The notes: a model not told the origin generated them from the letters alone. Numbered from the stretch's first letter, positions 1-9,037 are shown. The stretch: DNA of 46,276 nucleotides from Akkermansia muciniphila (GCA_945900785.1 CAMDJM010000034.1:1-46276), one strand, 5' to 3'. Program-made: numbers and translations.

Positions 1-146
1 ATAAGACTTTGGCGCAGAGTGCGGCCCCGGGCCAGGAATTCTTTGCTATAAGAGCCAGGTTTTCCAGCAAACAGGGACTTCAAACGGCCGCGAAATCTGA
101 ATACCCAGGTTTTTAAGGTTTTAGGACTAAGTCCGACAGGCTGCTA
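1..146. mobile_element. possible end of an insertion element
   Basis: The IPT-repeat coding sequence on the minus strand stops matching its sister repeats at about 146-148. The DNA outside that point bears no relation to the repeats. Just outside the junction is a small palindrome, GGACTAAGTCC (124-134), followed by GACAGGCTGCTAG, which looks like a transposon terminus. A plus-strand frame is open from the window edge (position 3) to a TAA at 114-116, about 37 codons, and could be the end of a transposase, though this length can occur by chance. No transposase motif is visible, so the mobile-element reading is an inference from the abrupt loss of repeat homology. Confidence 0.3.
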
Positions 147-3100
147 GGAGTGGAGACGAGCACGCTGGCGCTGCCTGCACTGCCTGCCGGGGTGGTGCAG
201 GTGAGGGTGGTGGCGTTAGTCACGGAGACGCTCGTGGCCGCCGCGCCGCCGATGGTCACGGCGGTGGCTCCAGTGAAGTCGGTGCCGCTGATCGTCACGT
301 TGATGCCGCCTGCGGTGGTTCCGGTGTTCGGACTCACGCTGGTGAGCGTCGGCGGGACGACATAGGTGAAGAGTGTGTTCGCCGCATTGGTGCCGCCAGG
401 AGTGGTGACGAGCACGCTGGCGCTGCCTGCGCTGCCTGCCGGGGTAGTAGCGGTAAGGGTGGTGGCATCCACCACGACAACACTTGTGGCGGCAGTGCCG
501 CCGATGGTTACGGAGGTGGCTCCGGTGAAGTCGGTGCCGGTGATGGTCACGCTGGTGCCACCGAGGGTGCTGCCGCTGGCGGGGGAGACGGCGGTGACGG
601 TGGGAGCGGGCACCACATAGCTGTAGAGCGTGTTCGCGGCATTGCTACCGCCGGGGGTGGTGACGAGCACGCTGGCGCTGCCTGCACTGCCTGCCGGGGT
701 GGTGCAGGTGAGGGTGGTGGCGTTAGTCACGGAGACGCTCGTGGCCGCCGCGCCGCCGATGGTCACGGCGGTGGCTCCAGTGAAGTTCGTGCCGGTGAGC
801 GTCACCGCCGTGCCGCCTGCGGTGGTGCCAATGTTAGGGATCACGCTGGAGAGCGTCGGCGGGGTGACATAGGTGTAGAGCGTGTTTGCCGCGTTGGTGC
901 CGCCGGGCGTGGTCACGAGCACGCTGGCGGTCCCGGCGGCGCGGGCCGGGGTGGTGCAGGCGATGGTGGTGTCATTGACCACTACTCTGTTCGTGGCGGT
1001 GGTGCCGCCAAACCTTACGTTCGTCGCGCCGGTGAAGTTCGTGCCGGTGAGCGTCACGGACGTGCCGCCTGCGGTAGTGCCGGTGGCGGGACTCACGCTG
1101 GTGAGGGTCGGCGGCGGCGGGGTGACGTAGGTGAAGAGCGTGTTCGCGGGGTTGGTGCCACCGGGGGTGGTGACCAGCACGCTGGCGGTCCCGGCGGCGC
1201 GGGCCGGGGTGGTGCAGGTGATGGTGGTGTCATTGACCACTACTCTGTTCGTGGCGGCGGTGCCGCCAAACCTTACGTTCGTCGCTCCGGTGAAGTTCGT
1301 GCCAGTGAGCGTCACCGACGTGCCGCCTGCGGTGCTGCCGGTGTTCGGGCTCACGCTGGTGAGCGTCGGGTCGGGGATCAGGGTAAAGACATAGGCCGCT
1401 CCGGCATTGCTGGCGCTCTCATTGGGCGTGCTGTTGCTGCCCGTGGTGCCGCTGTCCTCAAACGTGGCACCAAAGACCACCGTGTCCCCCGATACCGCCA
1501 CCGACCCGCCGAACTGGTCGTCCGCCCCGTAGGGGGACGCCCTGAGGAAGGGGGTCCGCTCGGTCCAGGTGCTGACAGTGCGCACAAACACATGGGCCGC
1601 CCCGGCCTCGCTAACGTCGAAGGATTTTTTGAATGCCCCGGCGGCGACGGTGTCGCCGGAGACCGCCACCGACCAGCCGAAACTGTCGTATTCCACCCCG
1701 CTGGCAGCCCTAAGGTAGGCCTGCTGGGTCCAGGTGCCTGCGCTGCGCGCAAACACATAGGCCGCTCCCGAGCTTCTGGCGCCCTCATTGCCGCCGTCCT
1801 CACCGGGAGCCCCGACGGCGATGGTGTCGCCGGAGACCGCCACCGAATTGCCGAACTCGTCGCCCGCCTGCGTGGTGAAGACGGCGGCGGGCTTGAGATA
1901 GGCCTGCTGGGTCCAGGTGCCGCTGCTGCGCAGAAACACATAGGCCGCTCCGGCATTGAGTGCGCTCTCATTGGGCGTGCTGCTGATGCCCAACGTGCTG
2001 CTGTCCTCACGGTTAGCCCCGACGACGACGGTGCCGCCGGAGACCGCCACCGAAATGCCGAACTGGTCGCCCACCTGCGTGGTGCCGACGGCGGCGGGCT
2101 TGAGATAGGCCTGCTGGGTCCAGATGCCGCTGCTGCCCACAAACACATAGGCCGCCCCGGCATTGGGTGCGCCCTCATCGGGCGTGCTGTCGCTGCCCGT
2201 CGTGCTGCTGTCCTCCGAGATGGCCCCGACGACGACGGTGTCGCCGTCGACCGCCACCGGGTAGCCGAACTGGTCGCCCGCCCCGGCGTTGGCCGCCTTG
2301 AGATAGGCCTGCTGGGTCCAGGTGCCGCTGCTGCGCACAAACACATAAGCCGCTCCGGCATTGAGTGCGCTCTCATCGGGCGTGCTGTTGATGCCCGCCG
2401 TGCCGCTGTCCTCTTTGTCAGCCCCGACGACGAGGGTGTCGCCGGAGACCGCCACCGAGACGCCGAACGCGTCGTCCGCCCCGGTGCCGGACGCCTTGAG
2501 ATACGCCTGCTCAGTCCAGGTGCTGCCGATACGCACAAACACATAGGCCGCTCCGGCATTGTTGGCGCTTTCATCGGGCGTGCTGTTGACACCCGTCGTG
2601 CTGCTGGCCTCACCGGGAGCCCCGACAACGATGGTATTGCCGTTGACCGCCACCGAAGTGCCGAACTGGTCGTTCGCCCCGGTGTTGGACGCCTTGAGAT
2701 ACGCCTGTTGGGTGAAGGTGGGATCAATGGTCAGCGGATAGCGGGCACCCGCGTCCTCGACCCGGAAGCGCAGCCCGCCCGCCGCGGCCTGCTCAATGCG
2801 AGCGGGAAGCTCCTGGCCCGCCGCGTCCCAGACGCGCAGCTTGTCGTAGTCGAGCACCTTCGCACCCGCCGCGTCGCGGAGTTCGATCCGCTGGCCGTCG
2901 GCCCCGGGGACCGGGCGGAGATCGCCCTCGATGGCGATGTCCAGCCGCAGCGGCCCCGCGCCCGCCGGGCGGCGGTCGAGGGTGAAGCCGTGCTCCAGAC
3001 CGGAAGGGCGATTGACGAACCACTCGGTAAGCCCCAGCCCGGCGCGCACGATCTCGGCGCGCTGCCCGTCGCGCCGCAGCGCGTCGCCGGCGGGGACTTT

Positions 3101-3463
3101 CTCCACCGCGCCGTCGCGCCCGACCGAATCCAGCCGCCAGCGGGTGGTGAGCCGCCCGCCGTCCGAGCCGTGCCGCTGCACCGAGAGCTGCAGGCCATGG
3201 CGGTCAAAGCTGGCACTCAACCCGTGCCCCGGGTTCTGCGCGTGGAGCACGCCGTCCGGCTCCGCCTCGTCCGCCCGCACCGCATGGCGGGCCGCCTCGT
3301 AGGCAGCAGCGAGGGAGTCATACTGCCCGCTCTCCTTGAGCTGAGCGACGGCCTTTTCCCCCGTGAGGGAGACTGGAGGCGTCGCCTGCGCGGAGTCGGC
3401 GGCAAGGGCGGTGCCAACGGAGAACAGGGCGGTGATGAGGGTGAGGATGCGTATCGCTTTCAT
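113..3463 (-). CDS. secreted FG-GAP / IPT(TIG)-repeat protein, 3' end truncated
   Basis: A large exported protein, probably an extracellular adhesin or matrix protein. The start MKAIRILTLITALF is chosen over an ATG 17 codons upstream because it gives a clean signal peptide ending near ALAA. Residues ~20-245 form an N-terminal domain. Residues ~248-690 hold seven FG-GAP repeats of the type FGxSVAVSGDTVVVGA, a number that fits a seven-bladed integrin-like propeller. Residues ~696 to the end hold five IPT/TIG immunoglobulin-like repeats (SVSPNTGTTAGGT...GTNFTGAT...). The fifth repeat breaks off at VLVSTP, where its sisters continue to PGGTNAANTLFTYV, and finishes with an unrelated tail (SSLSDLVLKP) and a stop. 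No C-terminal anchor or sorting signal is left. The gene lies 117 bp downstream of the kinase gene on the same strand. The architecture is clear; the ligand is unknown. Confidence 0.85.
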   Translation of the reverse strand: MKAIRILTLITALFSVGTALAADSAQATPPVSLTGEKAVAQLKESGQYDSLAAAYEAARHAVRADEAEPDGVLHAQNPGHGLSASFDRHGLQLSVQRHGSDGGRLTTRWRLDSVGRDGAVEKVPAGDALRRDGQRAEIVRAGLGLTEWFVNRPSGLEHGFTLDRRPAGAGPLRLDIAIEGDLRPVPGADGQRIELRDAAGAKVLDYDKLRVWDAAGQELPARIEQAAAGGLRFRVEDAGARYPLTIDPTFTQQAYLKASNTGANDQFGTSVAVNGNTIVVGAPGEASSTTGVNSTPDESANNAGAAYVFVRIGSTWTEQAYLKASGTGADDAFGVSVAVSGDTLVVGADKEDSGTAGINSTPDESALNAGAAYVFVRSSGTWTQQAYLKAANAGAGDQFGYPVAVDGDTVVVGAISEDSSTTGSDSTPDEGAPNAGAAYVFVGSSGIWTQQAYLKPAAVGTTQVGDQFGISVAVSGGTVVVGANREDSSTLGISSTPNESALNAGAAYVFLRSSGTWTQQAYLKPAAVFTTQAGDEFGNSVAVSGDTIAVGAPGEDGGNEGARSSGAAYVFARSAGTWTQQAYLRAASGVEYDSFGWSVAVSGDTVAAGAFKKSFDVSEAGAAHVFVRTVSTWTERTPFLRASPYGADDQFGGSVAVSGDTVVFGATFEDSGTTGSNSTPNESASNAGAAYVFTLIPDPTLTSVSPNTGSTAGGTSVTLTGTNFTGATNVRFGGTAATNRVVVNDTTITCTTPARAAGTASVLVTTPGGTNPANTLFTYVTPPPPTLTSVSPATGTTAGGTSVTLTGTNFTGATNVRFGGTTATNRVVVNDTTIACTTPARAAGTASVLVTTPGGTNAANTLYTYVTPPTLSSVIPNIGTTAGGTAVTLTGTNFTGATAVTIGGAAATSVSVTNATTLTCTTPAGSAGSASVLVTTPGGSNAANTLYSYVVPAPTVTAVSPASGSTLGGTSVTITGTDFTGATSVTIGGTAATSVVVVDATTLTATTPAGSAGSASVLVTTPGGTNAANTLFTYVVPPTLTSVSPNTGTTAGGINVTISGTDFTGATAVTIGGAAATSVSVTNATTLTCTTPAGSAGSASVLVSTPSSLSDLVLKP
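147..1375 (-). repeat. tandem near-identical IPT/TIG-coding repeats
   Basis: About five direct repeats of roughly 250-258 nt. Marker sequences such as GAGCACGCTGGCG and GTGAAGTTCGTGCCGGTGAG recur with little change. Repeats this similar at the DNA level can recombine and change copy number, and they are prone to misassembly. Confidence 0.8.
1376..2725 (-). repeat. tandem FG-GAP-coding repeats
   Basis: Seven direct repeats of about 185-205 nt, each containing near-identical stretches such as CACATAGGCCGCTCCGGCATTG and GGAGACCGCCACCGA. They encode the propeller blades of the secreted protein. Identity is lower than in the neighbouring IPT block but still strong. Confidence 0.75.
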
Positions 3464-3580
3464 GGAATGGTTTTGAAACACTGCGGTGCATGCGGCAGAA
3501 GCCGCCGGGTCCATCCACTTCCACGAATCCTTCGGACGAAGGTCAGGCGGAATGTGAAACTTTTTCAGAAAGGGCCGGAA

Positions 3581-6500
3581 TCAAGGCGCCCGCAGGACTT
3601 TCAGTGGGCTGATTCTGTCCGGCGGTGTCGCGATGACCGGGCCTCGGGAGCCAGGCCAGATTTCCAGCGGGCAGAAGGGCTGGGCGTGCAGGAGCGAGCG
3701 GTCGCTTCCGTCCGCGGCGCGGCCAAAGTGGAGCCAGGCGGCCGGGAAATAGGTGGAGAAGCTCAGCATCTCGACGCGGGCGGCACCGGCGGCTTTTGCC
3801 GTCAGCCAGAGCTTGATCGTGGTGTCGCCGGAGCTGGCGAGGAGACGCGTTTCATTGCTGATGGCGAGGGCGGTGACGGCGCCGCTGTGGGCCTGCCAGC
3901 TTTCCTCCGGGAGTTCCGTCCAGGTGGTGGTGTCGAAGACGCGGACGCGGCCGTCCTTGTTGCCGCAGTAGAGGCGGCTGCCGTCGGGATGAAAAACCAG
4001 CGCGGTGTCGTAGGAGCGGAATTCGCCGATGGGCGGGGCGGGTTTTGTCAGGTCCAATGGATCGTAGAGGCGGACACGCCGCCCCAGACCGGTGGCGGCG
4101 AGGTGGCGGCCATCGGGAGAGATCGCCATGTCCCAGGCGCGGGATGGGCCGGTTTCCCAGCCTTGATCGCTGGTGGCGGAGACGGTCCGTTTTTCCAGAT
4201 CCACGACAAAGACGCGCCCCGGCGTGATGCCGGCGATTTTCGTTCCGCCGGGAAACACCAGGCCGCGCAGCAGGCCATTGAAGCCTTGAATGTAGCCCGG
4301 ACCAGGGATGCGATCTGTTTCCCGGATGCCCCCGCCCTCCTCCTGCCAGAGAATGATGTCGCTGGTCTTGCGCTCCATGGTGGCGAGGCGGCCCGCGGGC
4401 AGCACGGCAAGCGGCAGGTGGTCGTCCGCGAGGGTGGTGTAGCCACGGCCTTCCTGCCAGTAGCGCACGGAGTGGTCTCCGATGGAATACAGCAGGCGGG
4501 AGCCATCCAGCGAGGCGGACGGATGCCGCTCGAGCTGGGTCAGAGACACGCTGGTGATGCGCGCGGGCGGTGTCGGCACGGAGGGATTCCAGCAGCGCAC
4601 CGTGCCGTCGGCGGCGGACGTGAAGAGACTCGCGCCATCCCGCGCGAAGACCACGCCGGTGCCGCGGCCTTCGTGTCCCAGCAAAAAGATGGCGCGCCCG
4701 TTTTGCGCACTCCGCGTGAGCAGACGGCGCGGTGGACTGTGCGCGCCATCGCCGTTGAGCGGCTCGCGGATGAACGGATCGCAGTCGTCGTCATAGGTGG
4801 GCAGGCCTTCGGGGATAGGCCTCAGAAAGTCGAGCATCCGGACGACGGCATCCGTCCCGACGACGGCGACCAGCGGCTCCGTGGGATGCAACACCAATCC
4901 CGTCATGGCCTCCCGGAAGCGCTGCCGCCGCAGCAGCGTCCGGCCGGTGGCCGTCTCCGCGACCTCAAGATAATGCGCAGGGTTATCGAATGGGCCGCAG
5001 AGCGTGGCGAAGTATCGGCCATCGGCTGACAGCGCCAGCACTTTCCCCCATCCCGGCGCTCCGAAGGAACGATGGGTCCAGCGCCCGATGGGCGTGGCGT
5101 TCTGCAGCGGGGCCGCACCCGGGAGATCCGTCGCACGGAGGAAGGACACCTCCCGCTGGGCCGGTCCGGTCAGCGCCACCACGCTGCGGTCTGCGGAGAC
5201 AGCGAGCGGTGCGCTCCATGCCTGCGGCAGCTCCAGGGTGCTGCGGTCCTGCACATCAAAGATCCACGCGCAGGTGCCCGAATTGAGGACTGTGCTCCGG
5301 TCATTGCCGAAGAGCAGGCGGCGTTCATCCAGCCAAGCCATCTGCGGCTGAATGAGGAATTCAGAGCGTTCCATCACGACCTCCAGCGTTTCCGCATCGA
5401 ATACCCGGACCGTATTCCGGAAGGAACAGGTAAAATACCGGCCGCCTGGCGCATAGAGCAGGCTGTGATATTCATTCGGATTGAGCTTTGCAGCATCGGG
5501 CTTGCCGGACAGCACCGGCAGCCGGCGCGGCGGGCGCAGTGCTGAACCGTCCGGGCGGCATAAATGCAGCACGCCATCATGCGTAACGATGGCGAGCGAC
5601 TCAACATCCGGCCCTGCGCTCAGGGCATCCGGCAAGGCTCCGCCGGGCAGCCGGAAGAGCGAACGCTGATCGCCCGCGCACAACTGATCCAGCAACCGCC
5701 ACTCAAAGCCCCGGTGCTCCTCCGGCGCTGCGGTTAGCAATTGCCTCGCTCTCGCAAAATCGTGCCGCTCCCGCGCTGCGAGCGCTGCGGACATCGTGGA
5801 GACATACCCTGTTCGTCGTTCATCCTCAGCGATCTTAGTCGCCCGTTCACCGCTCTCCACCGCAGTGCGGCGGTTTGTTTCCGATCTTCGCCACAGTGCC
5901 AGACTCACGATCGTGCCCGCCAGCAGCGAAACCACCAGCGCCGCCGCCGCCGCCACGCGCCACGGATACCGCTGCATCCAGCGCAGCGCACGTTCGCGGC
6001 CCGTCACGCGGCGGGAACGGATCGGCTCACCGCGCAGCCAGCGGGCCAGCTCGTCCGCGAGTTCCCCGGCGGACGGCAAGCGGCGCGCGGGCTCCTTTTC
6101 CAGACAGCGAAGACACAGCGTCTCCAAATCGCTGTCCGTCGATGCCGCCAGCGTGCGCAGCGACACCGGTTCATCGTGCGCGATGTGGCTGAAAATCTCC
6201 GCCGGCGTGCTGCCTGGGAATGGCAGGCGCCCTGTGAGCATCTGGTAAAGCATCGCGCCCAGCGCCCAGACATCGCTCGCCGTCGTCACATCCCGTGCGC
6301 GGCCCCGCGCCTGTTCCGGCGACATGTATTGGGGTGTGCCCACCTGGGCGTGGGAAAGCGTCAGGCCCTGCTCCGAGTCCATCAGTTTCGCCAGCCCGAA
6401 GTCGGTGAGAAAAGGCTCGCCCGCTTTGTCGAAGAGCACATTGCCCGGCTTCAAATCGCGGTGCAGCACGCCGCGCTCATGGGCGTGCTGCACGGCCCGC

Positions 6501-7003
6501 GCCAGCTTTTCCATGGTGCCTGCGGCGTCCTTCGCCCCGAGCGCGCCCGCCTTCAGTCGCTCCGAAAGCGCGTCGCCCTCCAGCAGCTTCATGGTGAAAA
6601 ACGGCTGCCCCTCCACCTCGCCCACTTCATACACCGGCACGATGTGCGGATGATCCAATTGCGCCACCGCCTGCGCCTCGGTGCGGAATCGCAGCTTATC
6701 CTGCTCCGTGGCAAAGACGAACCCGCGGATCATCTTCAGCGCCACCACGCACTGCACCGCCGTGTCCTCTGCCTCCCAGATCACCCCCATGCCACCCGCG
6801 CCCAGCTTTCGCCGCAGGCTATATTTCCCAAAATGCCCTGCCACCTGCGGGGTAAAAATCCCGAACCGGCTGTCCGCCTCCTCCATTCCTCCCTCAGCAT
6901 CCTTTGCCGCCAGCGCCTCGCCAAACATACAGGCAAGGCACACCCCGTCCGCCTCCAGCGGCGCGCCGCATTCGGGACAAAGTGAGGCGTGGTTGGAAGG
7001 CAT
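3581..7003 (-). CDS. membrane Hanks-type Ser/Thr protein kinase with WD40-like C-terminal region
   Basis: A signalling kinase of about 1140 residues. Numbering is from the ATG at 7003, preferred over the one at 7033 because GGGAG lies 5 nt upstream of it. Residues 9-25 form a short zinc-ribbon-like CPECG...CLAC motif. The kinase domain spans ~60-325: glycine loop KLGAGGMG (67-73), catalytic Lys90 in VVALK, HRDLKPGN (181-188), DFG (201-203) and the activation-segment SPEQARG. All catalytic residues are present, so it should be active. One transmembrane helix follows (~349-370), then a long region of WD40-like beta-propeller repeats (e.g. SADGRYFATL, SPDGRHLAATG). If the kinase domain is cytoplasmic, the WD40 region would face the periplasm as a sensor. 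It is divergent from a sigma-factor gene, a pairing known in Planctomycetes and Verrucomicrobia. The ligand cannot be read from sequence. Confidence 0.93.
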   Translation of the reverse strand: MPSNHASLCPECGAPLEADGVCLACMFGEALAAKDAEGGMEEADSRFGIFTPQVAGHFGKYSLRRKLGAGGMGVIWEAEDTAVQCVVALKMIRGFVFATEQDKLRFRTEAQAVAQLDHPHIVPVYEVGEVEGQPFFTMKLLEGDALSERLKAGALGAKDAAGTMEKLARAVQHAHERGVLHRDLKPGNVLFDKAGEPFLTDFGLAKLMDSEQGLTLSHAQVGTPQYMSPEQARGRARDVTTASDVWALGAMLYQMLTGRLPFPGSTPAEIFSHIAHDEPVSLRTLAASTDSDLETLCLRCLEKEPARRLPSAGELADELARWLRGEPIRSRRVTGRERALRWMQRYPWRVAAAAALVVSLLAGTIVSLALWRRSETNRRTAVESGERATKIAEDERRTGYVSTMSAALAARERHDFARARQLLTAAPEEHRGFEWRLLDQLCAGDQRSLFRLPGGALPDALSAGPDVESLAIVTHDGVLHLCRPDGSALRPPRRLPVLSGKPDAAKLNPNEYHSLLYAPGGRYFTCSFRNTVRVFDAETLEVVMERSEFLIQPQMAWLDERRLLFGNDRSTVLNSGTCAWIFDVQDRSTLELPQAWSAPLAVSADRSVVALTGPAQREVSFLRATDLPGAAPLQNATPIGRWTHRSFGAPGWGKVLALSADGRYFATLCGPFDNPAHYLEVAETATGRTLLRRQRFREAMTGLVLHPTEPLVAVVGTDAVVRMLDFLRPIPEGLPTYDDDCDPFIREPLNGDGAHSPPRRLLTRSAQNGRAIFLLGHEGRGTGVVFARDGASLFTSAADGTVRCWNPSVPTPPARITSVSLTQLERHPSASLDGSRLLYSIGDHSVRYWQEGRGYTTLADDHLPLAVLPAGRLATMERKTSDIILWQEEGGGIRETDRIPGPGYIQGFNGLLRGLVFPGGTKIAGITPGRVFVVDLEKRTVSATSDQGWETGPSRAWDMAISPDGRHLAATGLGRRVRLYDPLDLTKPAPPIGEFRSYDTALVFHPDGSRLYCGNKDGRVRVFDTTTWTELPEESWQAHSGAVTALAISNETRLLASSGDTTIKLWLTAKAAGAARVEMLSFSTYFPAAWLHFGRAADGSDRSLLHAQPFCPLEIWPGSRGPVIATPPDRISPLKVLRAP

Positions 7004-7101
7004 GTTGCTCCCATTCACGAAATTTTCCGCCATGTGTCAGCCGAAATTCCTGTAAAATTCGGGTAACTTCCGGGCTGCCCGGGCGGAAACCCAGTCGTGG
7101 C

Positions 7102-7130
7102 TTGCAGAGAGACCGCCTTAACTTTATAAA
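7102..7130 (+). promoter_or_regulatory. candidate sigma-70-type promoter of the sigma-factor gene
   Basis: TTGCAG (7102-7107), a 17-bp spacer, then TATAAA (7125-7130). Transcription would begin near 7137. This places the TTG codon at 7131 at or above the start of the mRNA and supports the ATG at 7182 as the true start. The call rests on spacing and consensus only. Confidence 0.5.
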
Positions 7131-7181
7131 TTGCCCATCACGAAGCCAGCCGACCACTCCGCCCCCCAATCCGATTCCGGC

Positions 7182-7892
7182 ATGACCGGCGGCGGTGCTT
7201 TCCCCGTCACCGCCTGGTCCATGCTGCTTCAGGCGCAGGGCGAAGTGCCCTCGGCATCCCTCGCCGGCTGGGAGCGCCTCGCCTGCGCCTACTGGCAGCC
7301 GCTCTACGTCTTCCTGCGCCGCCGAGGGGCTGATCACCACTCCGCCGCTGACGACGTTCAGGGATTCTTCGCCCATCTGCTCAGCAAGGAATTCCTGCGC
7401 CGCATCGAACCCGGCAACGGCCTCTTCCGCTCCTTCCTCCTCGCCGCCCTCAAGCACTGGCGCACCGATCAATACCGCGCCGCTACCGCCCAAAAACGCG
7501 GCGGTGGCCAGCAACCCCTCTCCCTCGACGCCTTGGAAGCCGCCGGAGTCATGCCCATCGCGGGCGACGCCCCGCCTGAAGAGGCCTTCGACCGCCACTG
7601 GGCGCGGGCGGTTTATGACAACGCGCTCTCAGCGCTCCATGCCCGCCTCGCCTCGCGCGGACGCGAACCCGTGTTCCTGCAATTGCGTGGGCTGCTGAGC
7701 GGCGGGGACACCGCAAAATATCAGGAAATCGCCGCCGCTCTCGCCATGAGCGAAAACGCCGTGAAACAAGCCGCGCTCGACCTCCGCCGGGAATTCGGGG
7801 TCACCCTCCGCGAGGAAATCCGCCGCACCGTCACGGACGAATCCCAGGTGGACGATGAAATCCGCTATCTCCTCGGGCTGCTGCGCCGCTAA
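7182..7892 (+). CDS. ECF-type RNA polymerase sigma factor paired with a Ser/Thr kinase
   Basis: A sigma-70-family regulator of 236 residues. The sigma-2 region contains DDVQGFFAHLLSKEFL and GLFRSFLLAALKHW, typical of the kinase-associated ECF-like sigma factors of Planctomycetes and Verrucomicrobia. A linker with KRGGG follows. The C-terminal sigma-4 helix-turn-helix reads YQEIAAALAMSENAVKQA. An alternative TTG start at 7131 adds 17 residues but coincides with the predicted transcription start, so ATG 7182 is preferred. The gene is divergent from the kinase gene across about 180 bp, which suggests the kinase controls this sigma factor or its regulon. No separate anti-sigma factor is seen nearby. 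The target promoters are unknown. Confidence 0.85.
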   Translation: MTGGGAFPVTAWSMLLQAQGEVPSASLAGWERLACAYWQPLYVFLRRRGADHHSAADDVQGFFAHLLSKEFLRRIEPGNGLFRSFLLAALKHWRTDQYRAATAQKRGGGQQPLSLDALEAAGVMPIAGDAPPEEAFDRHWARAVYDNALSALHARLASRGREPVFLQLRGLLSGGDTAKYQEIAAALAMSENAVKQAALDLRREFGVTLREEIRRTVTDESQVDDEIRYLLGLLRR

Positions 7893-8066
7893 CACACGAC
7901 CCGGAGGGATTCCAGGACGCTCCGCGTCGCAGGAGGGGCTTGACGTCCACGGTGCAGACTTCGGTGGCACCTCCGGTTCTGGTGCCGGAGCCGCAGCGGT
8001 CACCGGGTTGAAGGGGGGCGCCCGGAAGGTCTGCTGGAACGGCTGATCCTCGCGACGGAAAGTGGA

Positions 8067-8954
8067 ATGATGGGCTTCCCGACCCAATCCGGACTCTGCG
8101 GGATGGAAAGCCAACTCACCCCATGGCCTTCCGAAGCGACGGAACTGCTCCTGGCCCATCCGGTTGATTTCCTGCCTGCGGAACAATGGCATTTGTGGCA
8201 GCATGAGATCTTCACGAAGAAAATCGTTCAGCCCTTTAAACAAGTCTTTCGTGAACTCTATCTGCCCACGGATCAGGAAAGGAATGTGGAGCGGGGAATG
8301 ATCCGGCGTTTCCAAAAACCGCGCCTCCTGACCCATCAAGTGCTGGCCATTCTTGCCAAGCGCGGATGGATCTTCCACCCGGACCAGGGGCTCCACCGGT
8401 TCTTCCGGAATGATGGGATCGTGGCGTGGATTTCCTTTGAAGAGTCCTTTCACTTTCCCCATCAGACACCGGAGGTCACCCTCGACCATGTGTATTTTAC
8501 CACGGCCAAACCCTTCCGCAGTCTGCCGGTCAGCACTCTTTCAAACCGGATTTTCAGCGAGGTGCTGCGGGATATTGACCTCGTTGTGAGCGTCGCCCAT
8601 GCGACAGGGGCAGCCCCGGAAACTTCCGCCTCAACCCTTGAATCCCGGGCCGCTCTGGTCCGCGAGACCTGCCGATTGCTCGGACTGTCCAATGTCGAAA
8701 TAGGAAGCAAACATATTTTGATCTCCGGCAAGCTGGCGAACTATCGGATCCATCCCGGGAGCGGGATCGTCCACCGTGTCCCCGGGGCAATGATTCCGGT
8801 CATCAGCGATCAGAAAACCGAGCGGGGCCGGATCTTTCTGCCATTTGCCGAAGACGACCCCGCCGCCGTTGACATCCTCAGCCGAGTCCTGCTCTTCGCC
8901 CAAGACGAAGCCATCCGTGATCCCCTGATTGCCAGGGCTATCCGATCCAGTTGA
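8067..8954 (+). CDS. DUF4132/DUF7737-type C-terminal domain protein, probably 5'-truncated
   Basis: The 295 residues correspond to only the C-terminal part of the DUF4132 family (E. coli YehI/MolR relatives), whose members are usually several times longer. Recognisable stretches are QPFKQVFRELYLPT, EVLRDIDLVVSV, HPGSGIVH and LPFAEDDPAAVDILSRVLL, in the family order. The protein starts just before the conserved HPVDFLP...W segment, and the large N-terminal region is absent. The 174 bp upstream show no in-frame continuation and no clear ribosome-binding site. A start at 8103 (MESQLTPWPSEA) is equally possible. Its likely status is a decaying remnant, or a stand-alone domain. DUF4132 has no firmly assigned biochemical function. 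Confidence 0.65.
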   Translation: MMGFPTQSGLCGMESQLTPWPSEATELLLAHPVDFLPAEQWHLWQHEIFTKKIVQPFKQVFRELYLPTDQERNVERGMIRRFQKPRLLTHQVLAILAKRGWIFHPDQGLHRFFRNDGIVAWISFEESFHFPHQTPEVTLDHVYFTTAKPFRSLPVSTLSNRIFSEVLRDIDLVVSVAHATGAAPETSASTLESRAALVRETCRLLGLSNVEIGSKHILISGKLANYRIHPGSGIVHRVPGAMIPVISDQKTERGRIFLPFAEDDPAAVDILSRVLLFAQDEAIRDPLIARAIRSS

Positions 8955-9037
8955 GGAGTATAGGTCACGAGGAACTGATGAAATGATCCTTGGATCTGCC
9001 ACGTGACAAGCCCGGCATTCTCTGCCACGTTCCCTTC

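Noticed and set aside
1378..2727. 449-codon frame on the minus strand inside the FG-GAP repeats
   Set aside because: Same-strand shifted frame of the repeat region, rich in Arg/Ser/Pro, with the repeat period of the real gene.
1592..5029. 1145-codon open frame on the plus strand
   Set aside because: It is antisense to the FG-GAP protein and the kinase, spans both genes and their spacer, and shows no domain; it follows from codon bias in the true frame.
7131..7181. TTG start adding 17 residues to the sigma factor
   Set aside because: It falls at or before the predicted transcription start and the added residues are not conserved-looking.
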